From: Bacillus kexueae
GTDB taxonomy: Bacteria > Bacillota > Bacilli > Bacillales > Aeribacillaceae
Assembly: GCF_022809095.1 (NCBI RefSeq)
Contig: NZ_JALAZE010000010.1
Location: forward strand, 53,006 to 117,005
Direction of reading: 5' to 3'
DNA: 64,000 nucleotides
The notes beneath the pieces are model-generated. The model had not been told where the DNA came from and did not search any database. It saw only the letters and a program-made list of their open reading frames with translations. Made by a program: the position numbers and the translations under genes. Positions 1-8,481 of the stretch are shown here, in pieces (positions within the stretch are counted from its first letter, which is position 1; every line of letters starts with the position of its first letter).

Positions 1-1612
1 ACGCATCAATTTCAAAAAGATGATTTGAGCTTAAATCTAAGAAAGTTAGGTTTACTAGATTACTTAATGGGGTAATATCCTTTATATCATTGCCCCATAG
101 AGCAAGTGATTCTAGCAATGATAATGATTGAAGAGGAGAAAGGTCTTCAATTTGATTAAAACTTAAATCTAAATCTTTCAAATTAACAGCCTTTTCAAGA
201 CCTGTTAAATCAGAAATGTTCATATCCTGTGCGTACAAATAAGTAAGCTTCTCAAGGTCACTTACATAAATCTCACGGTCGATTGCTAGATGATCTTTAA
301 TTGCTAATTCTAAATTCGCATCCGGGAAATGCACAACTTCTCCGCTCGGACTTTGAGTTGTTTTGAACGAAATGCTCGTTTCAGATTTAACAGAAAGGTC
401 ATCATTTATTGCTTGAATCTCAACCTCATAGTTTGTTGAAGGCGTTAACCCTGAAAGAACAAACAATTCTGCTGATTGGACAATATCATCCCACTCTTGT
501 CCATTCACAAGGAACTTAAATGGTGGTTGATCATATGAATTTGTGTAAACAAATAACTCTACGGCTTCATTTGAGAGTTGATAAATGTCCACAAAAATTT
601 CATCTTCAGTGAATTCATCATGAATAGCTCCGATGGTATGTAAATCATAGGAGTCTACCGCAAGCAACTCTCCAAATTCATTAAGTGCCTCTACTGTAAC
701 AAAGTAATATGTAGAAGGCTCAAGATTCGTTAATTCATACCTATAGTGATTCGTTGTATCTAAAAATTCACCATCTACATAGATTGCAAACTCTACTGGA
801 GTTTCTTCTCCTTCGTATTCCCACATTATCGCAGTAGTTGTATCACCAATATACTCTTCCATTACCCATAAAGCGTCATAGCTATCAGACGGTGGATTCT
901 CTTGATTTTCAACTTCTTCAGTTACGGTATACAACGTCTCTTGATATAACTCGTTACCAACTTGATCCACTACTTTAAAAGTGATGTCATATTGCGTCCC
1001 AGGTGTAAGGCCTTCAATAAGATACTGAAAGACATCTGAATCCAATTGCGCATAAAGGTCACCATTTACATACAACTCATAATAAATGGTATCAACCGAA
1101 TTAAATTCATACCATGCAACTTCTACAACCTCTTCAGTCGTAAATACAATAGTTGCTCCGCTGTAATTTTCATAAGAAAGATCTTCTTGTGACTGCTCTG
1201 AAGAAGTATTTTCATTAAAGCTAGTAGTCGTAATATCCTTAACCCCAATTGTTGTTGCTTGTTCGTTATACCAGCCAATGACTTCATATGTATATGCTGT
1301 ATTCGGTTCAATGTTTGAATCTGTATAAGAATATGTTGCAGAATAATAGCTTCCTTCATCATTTATTTCAGAAATAATTTCTGGTTGTACTTCAAATATT
1401 TCGCCGTTTCTATTTACTTCAAACCGTTCAAACGGTGGATAACCGAATGACTCGAAGTTCCAAGTTAGCACAACTTCTTGACCAACTTGCTCTAAATCAT
1501 ATAGCTCATAATACATGGAGGCTTGAACTGATTTTGCTCCACTAATAGGGCTTAAAAACGTTAGTAACATTGTCAATATTACTGTAATATTAAGCCATTT
1601 AACCCTATTCAT
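1..1612 (-). CDS. Secreted fibronectin type III / leucine-rich-repeat protein, 3' end beyond window
   Basis: An open frame of 537 codons runs from an ATG at 1612 to the window edge without a stop, so the C-terminus is missing. A ribosome site (GAAAGGAG) lies just upstream of the ATG. The N-terminus is a signal peptide (MNRVKWLNITVIL, hydrophobic, small residues near 30). Next come three to four beta-sandwich repeats of roughly 90-100 residues with fibronectin-III-like features (W-Y cores, 'LTPGTQYDI'-type strand ends). From about residue 430 an internalin-like leucine-rich-repeat region begins, with a cap (FPDANLELAIKDHL) and 22-residue repeats such as LKDLDLSFNQIEDLSPL. The predicted role is an extracellular adhesin or wall-associated binding protein; the ligand is unknown. 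The FN3-before-LRR order is the reverse of classical internalins. Any anchor (LPXTG or SLH) would lie outside the window. Confidence 0.85.
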   Translation of the reverse strand, partial: MNRVKWLNITVILTMLLTFLSPISGAKSVQASMYYELYDLEQVGQEVVLTWNFESFGYPPFERFEVNRNGEIFEVQPEIISEINDEGSYYSATYSYTDSNIEPNTAYTYEVIGWYNEQATTIGVKDITTTSFNENTSSEQSQEDLSYENYSGATIVFTTEEVVEVAWYEFNSVDTIYYELYVNGDLYAQLDSDVFQYLIEGLTPGTQYDITFKVVDQVGNELYQETLYTVTEEVENQENPPSDSYDALWVMEEYIGDTTTAIMWEYEGEETPVEFAIYVDGEFLDTTNHYRYELTNLEPSTYYFVTVEALNEFGELLAVDSYDLHTIGAIHDEFTEDEIFVDIYQLSNEAVELFVYTNSYDQPPFKFLVNGQEWDDIVQSAELFVLSGLTPSTNYEVEIQAINDDLSVKSETSISFKTTQSPSGEVVHFPDANLELAIKDHLAIDREIYVSDLEKLTYLYAQDMNISDLTGLEKAVNLKDLDLSFNQIEDLSPLQSLSLLESLALWGNDIKDITPLSNLVNLTFLDLSSNHLFEIDA

Positions 1613-2101
1613 TACTTTTTCTCCTTTCTATAACATTATTACCACAAATATTATACATAATTTCTAGTAAGTTGGTATTACTCTTGTTAAAAATTCACAA
1701 ATTCTTTTCACAATTTTTAAATTGGCTAAAGGAATTAATTAAGTGAATTCACATCCATTTATCTATTCGTTTATTTGAACACTATTAAAATTAACAAAAT
1801 AGTCCAATGGTCTAGTTTTATTTTACCAATATAATACGATACTCCCCCTAAATTCATCTTACTTTCCCTTCAAGCAACCATTCCAATTACATTAAAAATT
1901 ACAGGTTAATGGTTAAAAATGAACATGATTACCTCATTTTATTATGTAATAGGAGAAAAGGTTGAGAGACTAAATTATAATAAAATAATAATTAAATTTT
2001 ACTATTTATTCCATAAGTTCCATATGTTACACTCTACCCTGTAAAAACCATTTATTGGTTTTTCAAAACCCAATCAAAACCGTATAAGGGAGGAATTTAC
2101 T
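1613..2101. other. Gene-free AT-rich divergent spacer
   Basis: 489 bp between the start of the FN3/LRR gene (minus) and the small exported protein (plus). It must hold both promoters, but I could not assign a convincing -35/-10 pair for either. The only clear structure is the small inverted repeat at 2043-2063. Confidence 0.6.
2043..2063 (+). promoter_or_regulatory. Inverted repeat upstream of the small exported protein
   Basis: AAAAACCA-TTTAT-TGGTTTTT is a perfect 8-bp inverted repeat, about 40 bp upstream of the start codon at 2102. It could be an operator or a weak leader hairpin, since the right arm ends in a T run. The function is inferred only. Confidence 0.35.
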
Positions 2102-2500
2102 ATGAAAAAGAAATTAATCACATTAGCAGTAGGAGCCGCAGTTATGGCTTCATCATTTAACGTTTATGCTAGCACAAGTTGGAAAAGCTATAGCACTACG
2201 GTTGGAAAGTATAACGGAAGTGGTTATACTGGGTATGATCACGTAAAGTCTTCTAGTGGAGCAAATGGTCAAGTCAAGTCATCATCTGTAGGTGGAGATT
2301 ATGTAGTAGATGTTAGAATGCAAGATGCACAGGGCAACTCTGGAGATTGGGCTAGAAATTTAGGAGACAATGAAACACTTACACTTGACGGACATAAAAA
2401 TCACATAAAAGGCGATAGCATGAGACTCCACTTCTCAAATGATTGGAATACACCTGTAAATGTTCAAGTAAGTGGAACATGGAGAAGTGACATAAATTAA
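2102..2500 (+). CDS. Small exported protein (DUF2712-like), possible bacteriocin or signalling substrate
   Basis: 132 codons with a strong ribosome site (AAGGGAGGAA) 7 bp before the ATG. Residues 1-23 form a clear Sec signal peptide ending in VYA-S. The mature part is about 109 residues, rich in Ser, Gly, Tyr and Asn, with no cysteine, and ends in a 'VSGTWRSD' motif. Composition, length and the C-terminal beta pattern recall the DUF2712 family of Bacillus exported proteins; more loosely, small exported bacteriocins encoded ahead of ABC exporters. The gene heads a cluster with two ABC-2 permeases and one ATPase, separated from them by a hairpin at 2512-2542, so it may be the translated cargo or ligand of that system. 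I do not know its activity. Confidence 0.75.
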   Translation: MKKKLITLAVGAAVMASSFNVYASTSWKSYSTTVGKYNGSGYTGYDHVKSSSGANGQVKSSSVGGDYVVDVRMQDAQGNSGDWARNLGDNETLTLDGHKNHIKGDSMRLHFSNDWNTPVNVQVSGTWRSDIN

Positions 2501-2511
2501 TATTAATAAGT

Positions 2512-2542
2512 GCCTTGTAACATAAATTTATTGTTACAAGGC
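2512..2542 (+). terminator. Attenuator hairpin after the small exported protein
   Basis: GCCTTGTAAC (2512-2521) pairs perfectly with GTTACAAGGC (2533-2542), followed by TCTTTAATT. The modest T run suggests partial termination, giving more transcript of the small protein than of the ABC genes downstream. Confidence 0.65.
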
Positions 2543-2577
2543 TCTTTAATTAAAGCGATAAGGATGTGACCGAGCAC

Positions 2578-3342
2578 ATGACAAATCTATTAAAACTAGA
2601 GTTTCAAAAATTAAAATATCCTTATTTAATTAGTTTAATGATCGCCATTCTTTATAGCGGGCTCATTATTATTCCTTTTCAATCCGGCTACCTCTATTCA
2701 TACAATATTGAGGTTTGGGAGGAATCAGGGGAATTGTTTACGATGCTTTTTCCTTTGTTCGCTGTCGTCCCTACTTGCTGGTTAATGTATTATGAGCGAA
2801 AGAATGGCTTCTTAAACTACACGGTAACGAGAGTTTCAAAGAAGAAGTATGTTATGACTAAATGGCTCGTTTCCTCTTTAGGTGGGTCATTGATTGTTTT
2901 TATCGTATCTATCACGGGATTAATTTTATGTCTATATGTTATACCAGATGTAACACCACAAGGTACGGACCATGCTCTTAATAAGTTTGCAGGTGATTAT
3001 TTTGTTCATCACCCATTGCTGTATGGACTGATTCTCAGTTTATGGAGAATGGTTATTGCCTTTTTTATCGCCACATTGGGATTTGTTCTTTCACTATATA
3101 TCAATAACATTTTTATCGTGTTAACAGGGCCTTTTGTGTATTCCATTGTAGAAAATTTCATTCTTGCTATTTTAGGTGTTCCTTATTTTCGATTAGTTAC
3201 ATCTTTTGATCCTAGTTCTTTACAGGCAAGTGCCATTACCGTTCAGCGCTTACTTGTTGGACCGCTTCTTTTAGTTCTTTTTATTAGCGGGCTTTTTTGG
3301 TATTTTCATTTCTTCAAAAAAGAAACTATATTCAGTAGATAG
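2578..3342 (+). CDS. ABC-2 type membrane permease subunit
   Basis: About 254 residues with about six hydrophobic segments typical of ABC-2 permeases (for example around LISLMIAILYSGLIII and the C-terminal LLLVLFISGLFWYF). I place the start at ATG 2578 because a near-perfect ribosome site (AAGGATGTGA, 2560-2569) ends 8 bp before it. A GTG at 2566 in the same frame overlaps that site and is unlikely to be used. The first residues (MTNLLKLEFQKLK) resemble the cytoplasmic N-terminus of bacitracin/lantibiotic-type permeases (YtrC/BcrB-like). It is the first of three exporter genes and should pair with the permease at 3377 and the ATPase at 4954. The substrate is unknown; the preceding small exported protein is a candidate. 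Confidence 0.8.
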   Translation: MTNLLKLEFQKLKYPYLISLMIAILYSGLIIIPFQSGYLYSYNIEVWEESGELFTMLFPLFAVVPTCWLMYYERKNGFLNYTVTRVSKKKYVMTKWLVSSLGGSLIVFIVSITGLILCLYVIPDVTPQGTDHALNKFAGDYFVHHPLLYGLILSLWRMVIAFFIATLGFVLSLYINNIFIVLTGPFVYSIVENFILAILGVPYFRLVTSFDPSSLQASAITVQRLLVGPLLLVLFISGLFWYFHFFKKETIFSR

Positions 3343-3376
3343 TATTTTCGTTACATAAAGGAGTATTTTTCGACCA

Positions 3377-4936
3377 ATGACGAGCTTAATTAAGAACAAT
3401 ATCCACCATTTTTTCTCAAAAGGAATTTGGATTGTCCTACTCACCTTTTCGGTTTACGCAGTTTACTTAAAGGGGATAGCCATTCAATTTAACCTATCAT
3501 TCTTTGAATTTTCGATTCTCGCGTTAACCGACCATTATTATATTTTATACTTTTTCATCCTTAGTTTCCTTTATTTTCTATATAAATTTGCTGAAAGCAA
3601 TAAAAAAATAGAAGATATGATTTTAATGAGATCTAAAAGGTTTGTGACGTATTTTCTAACACAAGTCCTATCATTACTTATCATTTCTTCTTTATTTGTT
3701 TTTCTACATGTCATGATTTCAATTGTCATTGGGATTGGTCTAAGATTTGAGAACGTATTTACAACCGTACCAGTCGATATAAATACGTTAATCACCAGCG
3801 AGTTTGAGCGTTTTTTTTCGACTCCTCTCGTTTCGCTGTTTTTTATCTATTTACATATGGTATTGGGGCTTACTTTATTAGGAACTCTTTTTATTTTTCT
3901 AAGACAGTTTCTACACCCAAAGGTAGTCATTGCATGCATTATTGTTTCGTACATTCTCATGTTATTGAGCATTCGGTCTGAAGTAGATTCAATCGTCCCC
4001 TTTCTATTTTTAAATAATTACATCGTCCTTCACCATGCTTTCGTAACATTAGGGGAAAACTACTATTTATTATTCATTGCTGAGCTTTTATTGATGGTAT
4101 GCATGGTAATGGTTATAAAAAGATATTGGAATAAGACACTGACCATATCACTCTCGATTCCAATACTAGACAAATGGAATTTAAGCATGCTGCTTTCAAA
4201 AAATCATTTAGTCGTTATGGTCGTTTTCGTTACAATCCATGTCCTATCCATCATTTTAAGGATTGGAGATTTGACTTATTTCGACTTGTTAACCATTCAA
4301 TTTTACGGACATGGCACTGGGAATTTCCATCTCATATACTTTTTGAGCTTAGTAGTTTACAACGGGATTCCGCTCTATTTGTTGAGCTATTTCCTCGAGA
4401 AAGAAAGTGCTGATAGAAGTTCTTTCATAACGATTCGATTGAAGCATAAAAAGGAATGGCTGTTCTCTATTTTACGATCAGCTTCCATATTTATTTTCGC
4501 GTATATCATTTTAACCATCTCTATTTCATCCTTGATATCTTTTCTATTCAGGTTACCTTTTCAAGGATATGAATATATGACTCCTGTTTTTGAAGAGTTA
4601 CATGTTAACGGTGTAAAACCTCTAAACTTAATTGGCATCATTGTCAGCAGTAAGTTTGCAGAGCTTGTTTTCAGTTTTCTTTTCGTCTTCTTCCTTTTTT
4701 GTTTAACGAGAACGGCCACTACTGGCTTTATTCTATTAATGGCATCCTATATGTTCTGTATTTTTGATACGCCCATTGTCAACTACTTGCCAACAGGGAT
4801 GTCATCGTTACTTAGGATGAAAGAAACCGTAGGAAGCGGAGGCATCTCTTTTTTCACAACGATCAGTATTCTATCAATGGCAACAATTGGGTTGTACATC
4901 ATGATTCGAAAATGGTTCTTCCAAAGAATTTTCTAA
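3377..4936 (+). CDS. Large ABC transporter-associated membrane protein
   Basis: 519 residues, almost entirely hydrophobic, with about twelve predicted membrane segments. It opens with MTSLIKNNIHHFFSKGIWI, an ABC-2-like cytoplasmic start. I see no catalytic motif. An AAAGGAG ribosome site lies 13 bp upstream, slightly distant. It sits 34 bp after the smaller permease and 17 bp before the ATPase, so it is most likely the second permease half. The doubled length suggests a fusion of two six-helix units. Such large partner permeases occur in exporters linked to self-immunity against peptides, but I cannot name the family with confidence. Confidence 0.7.
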   Translation: MTSLIKNNIHHFFSKGIWIVLLTFSVYAVYLKGIAIQFNLSFFEFSILALTDHYYILYFFILSFLYFLYKFAESNKKIEDMILMRSKRFVTYFLTQVLSLLIISSLFVFLHVMISIVIGIGLRFENVFTTVPVDINTLITSEFERFFSTPLVSLFFIYLHMVLGLTLLGTLFIFLRQFLHPKVVIACIIVSYILMLLSIRSEVDSIVPFLFLNNYIVLHHAFVTLGENYYLLFIAELLLMVCMVMVIKRYWNKTLTISLSIPILDKWNLSMLLSKNHLVVMVVFVTIHVLSIILRIGDLTYFDLLTIQFYGHGTGNFHLIYFLSLVVYNGIPLYLLSYFLEKESADRSSFITIRLKHKKEWLFSILRSASIFIFAYIILTISISSLISFLFRLPFQGYEYMTPVFEELHVNGVKPLNLIGIIVSSKFAELVFSFLFVFFLFCLTRTATTGFILLMASYMFCIFDTPIVNYLPTGMSSLLRMKETVGSGGISFFTTISILSMATIGLYIMIRKWFFQRIF

Positions 4937-4953
4937 TATAGAAGGTGAGCGTA

Positions 4954-5625
4954 ATGAACGATATCATTCAAGTATGTAATGTAGGGAAAAACTTTAAAGG
5001 GAAAACAATTTTAAAAGATGTAAACTTAACGATCGAGAAGGGAAAAACAATCGGAATCATCGGCTCAAATGGGAGCGGCAAATCCGTCTTGTTCAAACTG
5101 ATAGCTGGATTTATGACACCTGATACGGGGGAAATTTATGTACGAGGTCAAAAACTAGGACAAGACATCGACTTCCCTCCTAATACCGGTGCACTGATTA
5201 ATGAACCAGGCTTTCTCGAACTATATAGCGGATTTAAAAACCTACAATTTCTAGCAAAAATCAACGATAAAATTAATGATGCAAAAATAAGGGAGACTTT
5301 ACAATCAGTAGGGTTAAACCCCGACGATAACTCCAGGGTTGGCGTCTATTCCATGGGGATGAAAAAAAAGCTCGGAATCGCACAAGCCATTATGGAAGAC
5401 CAAGATATTATTATTTTAGACGAACCATTCAATGCCTTAGATTTTAAAACTTACAAAGATATTAAAGAAATCATTAAGGAGCAGCAAAATAAGGGAAATA
5501 CCATTTTATTAACGAGCCACAACCAAGCTGACATCGAAGAGTTATGTGATGAAACATATATTATTTTAGAAAACGAGGTCGTTCCCTTAACCGAAGAAAT
5601 CAAAGAAGAATATTTACAAAGATAA
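4954..5625 (+). CDS. ABC transporter ATP-binding protein
   Basis: 223 residues carrying all nucleotide-binding motifs: Walker A GSNGSGKS near residue 38, a Q-loop region, a degenerate signature YSMGMKKK, Walker B IIILDEP and the H-loop TSH. The signature lacks the canonical LSGGQ but keeps the S-x-G core, as is common in drug/lantibiotic-exporter ATPases of the BcrA type. I chose ATG 4954 because AAGGTGAG (4942-4949) is the ribosome site; a GTG at 4945 lies inside it. It should energise the two membrane proteins encoded immediately upstream. No two-component regulator is adjacent, unlike many peptide-resistance modules. Confidence 0.9.
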   Translation: MNDIIQVCNVGKNFKGKTILKDVNLTIEKGKTIGIIGSNGSGKSVLFKLIAGFMTPDTGEIYVRGQKLGQDIDFPPNTGALINEPGFLELYSGFKNLQFLAKINDKINDAKIRETLQSVGLNPDDNSRVGVYSMGMKKKLGIAQAIMEDQDIIILDEPFNALDFKTYKDIKEIIKEQQNKGNTILLTSHNQADIEELCDETYIILENEVVPLTEEIKEEYLQR

Positions 5626-5637
5626 AACATAAACCAA

Positions 5638-5752
5638 GAAAAGCGCAAAGCGCAAGTCCTTAGGAGAAGGGCGCTGGAGGACCTGCGAGGAGGCTTCCGT
5701 CGCCACAGCAGGGCCGAAGCGACCCGAGCTGATGGCGCTTGGAGCTAGACAC
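5638..5752. repeat. Dispersed GC-rich intergenic repeat of Bacillaceae
   Basis: A GC-rich block starts near AAAGCGCAAAGCGC and ends in GGCGCTTGGAGCTAGACA, in sharp contrast to its AT-rich surroundings. These edges (AAGCGCAAG... GGCGCT.GAGCTAGACA) match, from memory, a dispersed non-coding repeat found many times in Bacillus-group genomes. It is untranslated and lies between two convergent operons. Confidence 0.6.
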
Positions 5753-5819
5753 CCCAAAAAACTGTAAAGAGAATACGTTAACACTTTATTGAACTTAAAC
5801 TTTCTGTAACAACAAAGGA

Positions 5820-5850
5820 AAGCCACCTCTCCAATCTAAAGAGGTGGCTT
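5820..5850. terminator. Bidirectional terminator between ABC operon and glycerate kinase
   Basis: AAGCCACCTCT (5820-5830) pairs perfectly with AGAGGTGGCTT (5840-5850), with T-rich flanks on both strands. It lies between convergent genes ending at 5625 (plus) and 5871 (minus). Confidence 0.85.
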
Positions 5851-5870
5851 TTAGTAATTGTGTCACTTTC

Positions 5871-7016
5871 CTACTTGATCACTTTTGAAAAGGCTTGCCC
5901 CCAAATCATTAATCGTTCAGCAGCCTTTTCTAGCAACTCTTCACCCCTATTCATCGCCGTTGTTACATCCATTGGCCCATCTACAATAGGGACAATGATA
6001 GGTATTCCATGCTGTTTAAACAGTTGCATGTCCCCTTCAAATTTTCCTGTAAATGCACAGACTGGTATATCAAACTCTTTTGCAATCTTAGCGATTCCAA
6101 TTGGGACTTTTCCGTACAGCGATTGTTTGTCCATTTTGCCTTCACCGGTCATCACGATTTGAGCGGTCCGTATTTGTTCTTTTAAGTTAGAAAGCTCACT
6201 AATTAAGCTAAAACCACTTTGTAATCTAGCATTTAGAAAGGATAAAAGAGAGAAGCCGATCCCCCCCGCCGCTCCCGCACCATGTGCTTGGCGGTAATCT
6301 TTTTGAACGGTCTCGACAACCACATTAGCAAAATGATTCATTCCAGATTCGAAGACATCCATTTCATCTTCACGGACCCCTTTTTGTGCACCGAAAACGT
6401 TTACTGCTCCTTCTTCTCCTAATAACGGATTCATCACATCGGATGCGATGACAACTTCTGTTTGCAAAAGTCGTATATCAAGTTCGTCTGTATCAATTCT
6501 GTCGATTTCTCCAAGTCTTCCACCGCCCATTATTATTTCCTCTTCATGTTGATTGAAAAACTTGACACCGAGTGCTTGCAACAGACCTGTACCCGCATCG
6601 ACGGTTGCACTACCTCCAAGTCCGATTATGATCTTTTTGGCTCCCAAATCTAAAGCTCTCTTCACTAGTTGCCCTGTGCCATATGTAGAGGCTTGATCAG
6701 GATTTAGCTCTTCCTTCTTTAATAAAGGAAGACCAGAGGCTGCGGCCACTTCAATGACGGCGGTTCTTTCTTCCTCAACCCACCCAAAAGAAGCTTGAAT
6801 AGGTCTACCAAGTGGATCGTTGACATTCTCATAAATCTCCTTCCCACCGGTAATGGCTAATATCGCTTCAACTGTTCCTTCTCCACCATCTGCCATCGGG
6901 ATACAGATGGTTTCACAATCCGAAAGAACGCTTTTGATACCACGCTCAATCGCTAACGCTGCCTTTGTACTTGAAACCGATCCTTTAAATGAGTCAGGTG
7001 CAATTATAATTTTCAC
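5871..7016 (-). CDS. glxK: Glycerate kinase (GlxK/GarK family)
   Basis: 381 residues, the usual length of class II glycerate kinases. It starts with the family signature IIIAPDSFKGS and contains the glycine-rich GLGGSATVDAGTG and MTGEGKMDKQS segments of the ATP/substrate site. The enzyme phosphorylates D-glycerate to 2-phosphoglycerate or 3-phosphoglycerate in the cytoplasm, feeding glycolysis. The start is a GTG at 7016 with GAGGA about 8 bp upstream. It is the last gene of a five-gene minus-strand operon, 59 bp after the GntP-type permease, which makes glycerate (or a sugar acid degraded to it) a likely substrate of that transporter. The terminator at 5820 closes the operon. Confidence 0.93.
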   Translation of the reverse strand: MKIIIAPDSFKGSVSSTKAALAIERGIKSVLSDCETICIPMADGGEGTVEAILAITGGKEIYENVNDPLGRPIQASFGWVEEERTAVIEVAAASGLPLLKKEELNPDQASTYGTGQLVKRALDLGAKKIIIGLGGSATVDAGTGLLQALGVKFFNQHEEEIIMGGGRLGEIDRIDTDELDIRLLQTEVVIASDVMNPLLGEEGAVNVFGAQKGVREDEMDVFESGMNHFANVVVETVQKDYRQAHGAGAAGGIGFSLLSFLNARLQSGFSLISELSNLKEQIRTAQIVMTGEGKMDKQSLYGKVPIGIAKIAKEFDIPVCAFTGKFEGDMQLFKQHGIPIIVPIVDGPMDVTTAMNRGEELLEKAAERLMIWGQAFSKVIK

Positions 7017-7075
7017 TCACAATCCTCGCTTTCTAACCAGTTAAACGCCTAAATCATTTTTCAATATCCATTTTA

Positions 7076-8431
7076 CTAAACGAAAATCACCCACAATATC
7101 ATCGTTATGACTAATGCAGTTACCCCCTGCAATAATGTCGCGACTGTCTGGGCTTTATATGCATCCGTTACTTTCATGCCACTAAACTGTGTAACAACCC
7201 AAAAGTAGCTATCGTTCACATGGCTAACGGCCATTGCTCCCGCTCCAACAGACATGACAATTAACGCTAACGGTATAGCCCCTTCGATTCCCATTTCAGG
7301 TAATAGAGGTGCAATGAGCGTTGAAGTAACGACGAGAGCCGCAGTCGATGATCCTTGAGCCGTTTTCAAAGCCGCTGCTACAATAAATGGAATGAAAAGA
7401 ACCAATACTCCATTTAATAGACCACCAGCAGCAATTCCTTGAATCAGTTCTGCAACAGGAGTTGCTTTAATAACCGAACCAAAAGCACCACCAGCAGCCG
7501 TAATTAAAAGGATATTTGAAGCATCTTTAATCCCATCACTTATCCAACCTGTCATTGTTTCCTCATCCCGTTTAGGCATTAAAGAAAACGAAAGGAAAAC
7601 TCCTATTAATAGCGCAACAACCGGTTGACCTAAAAATAAAAGACCTGTTGCCAAAGTACCTGTCCATCCGAAAAAGCTAACAATCGATCCGAATCCAATC
7701 AATAGGATAGGCACTACAATCGGTGAAAATGACTTTACTGCAGATGGTAGCTCTCCAAATCCTTTAACGATTTCATCATAATTCAGTGCATTACTTCCTT
7801 CGCCTTCAATTTCGATTTTACTCGCAAACTTCACCGCCCATATATAACCGATAAAAATCGTTGGAATGGCAACAACGATTCCAATCACTATAATCGTTCC
7901 TAAGTAATCGGTAGCTCCAATATTACCAGCTGCTGCTATCGGCCCCGGTGTAGGCGGAACTAACGTATGGGTCGCGTATAGACCCGTTGCAAGCGCAACC
8001 GACATCGATGCCAATGCAACCTTTGTCTTTTTAGCAAGCGCTTTCTTCAAACTGGATAAAATGACATACCCTGAATCACAAAATACAGGTATACTAACAA
8101 TGGCTCCTATTAATGACATAGCTAATTGGGGCCGTTTCTCACCGACAACACGAAGCACAACTTCGGCCATTTTCAAAGCTGCCCCTGACCTTTCCAAAAT
8201 GGTCCCAATAATCGTCCCAGCTACAATGACAATACCTATATACCCCATAAGCCCACCGAAACCTTGATTAACAGCATTTACGACCTCATTTAATGGTAGA
8301 CCAGCTAAAATTCCAACTAAAAACGATGCAACTAGTAATGATAAAAACGGATGCAGTTTCCACTTCACCGAAGCAAATACAATAAAACACACTCCAAGTA
8401 ATAAGACTAAAAATAATAATCCACCATTCAC
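7076..8431 (-). CDS. GntP-family gluconate/glycerate-type permease
   Basis: 451 residues, the expected length for the gluconate:H+ symporter family, with about twelve to fourteen membrane segments. Family landmarks include PVFCDSGYVIL, HTLVPPTPGPIAAAG, and AALKTAQGSSTAALV near the C-terminus. It imports a sugar acid by proton symport. With glycerate kinase directly downstream, glycerate or a related hydroxy-acid is a better guess than gluconate; no gluconate kinase or 6-phosphogluconate enzyme is nearby. It starts at GTG 8431 with a GGGGGA ribosome site. Confidence 0.88.
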   Translation of the reverse strand: MNGGLLFLVLLLGVCFIVFASVKWKLHPFLSLLVASFLVGILAGLPLNEVVNAVNQGFGGLMGYIGIVIVAGTIIGTILERSGAALKMAEVVLRVVGEKRPQLAMSLIGAIVSIPVFCDSGYVILSSLKKALAKKTKVALASMSVALATGLYATHTLVPPTPGPIAAAGNIGATDYLGTIIVIGIVVAIPTIFIGYIWAVKFASKIEIEGEGSNALNYDEIVKGFGELPSAVKSFSPIVVPILLIGFGSIVSFFGWTGTLATGLLFLGQPVVALLIGVFLSFSLMPKRDEETMTGWISDGIKDASNILLITAAGGAFGSVIKATPVAELIQGIAAGGLLNGVLVLFIPFIVAAALKTAQGSSTAALVVTSTLIAPLLPEMGIEGAIPLALIVMSVGAGAMAVSHVNDSYFWVVTQFSGMKVTDAYKAQTVATLLQGVTALVITMILWVIFV

Positions 8432-8481
8432 GTCAACATCCCCCTACTCAACAAGTTAGATATAAGCAGGCTTTATCCCCG

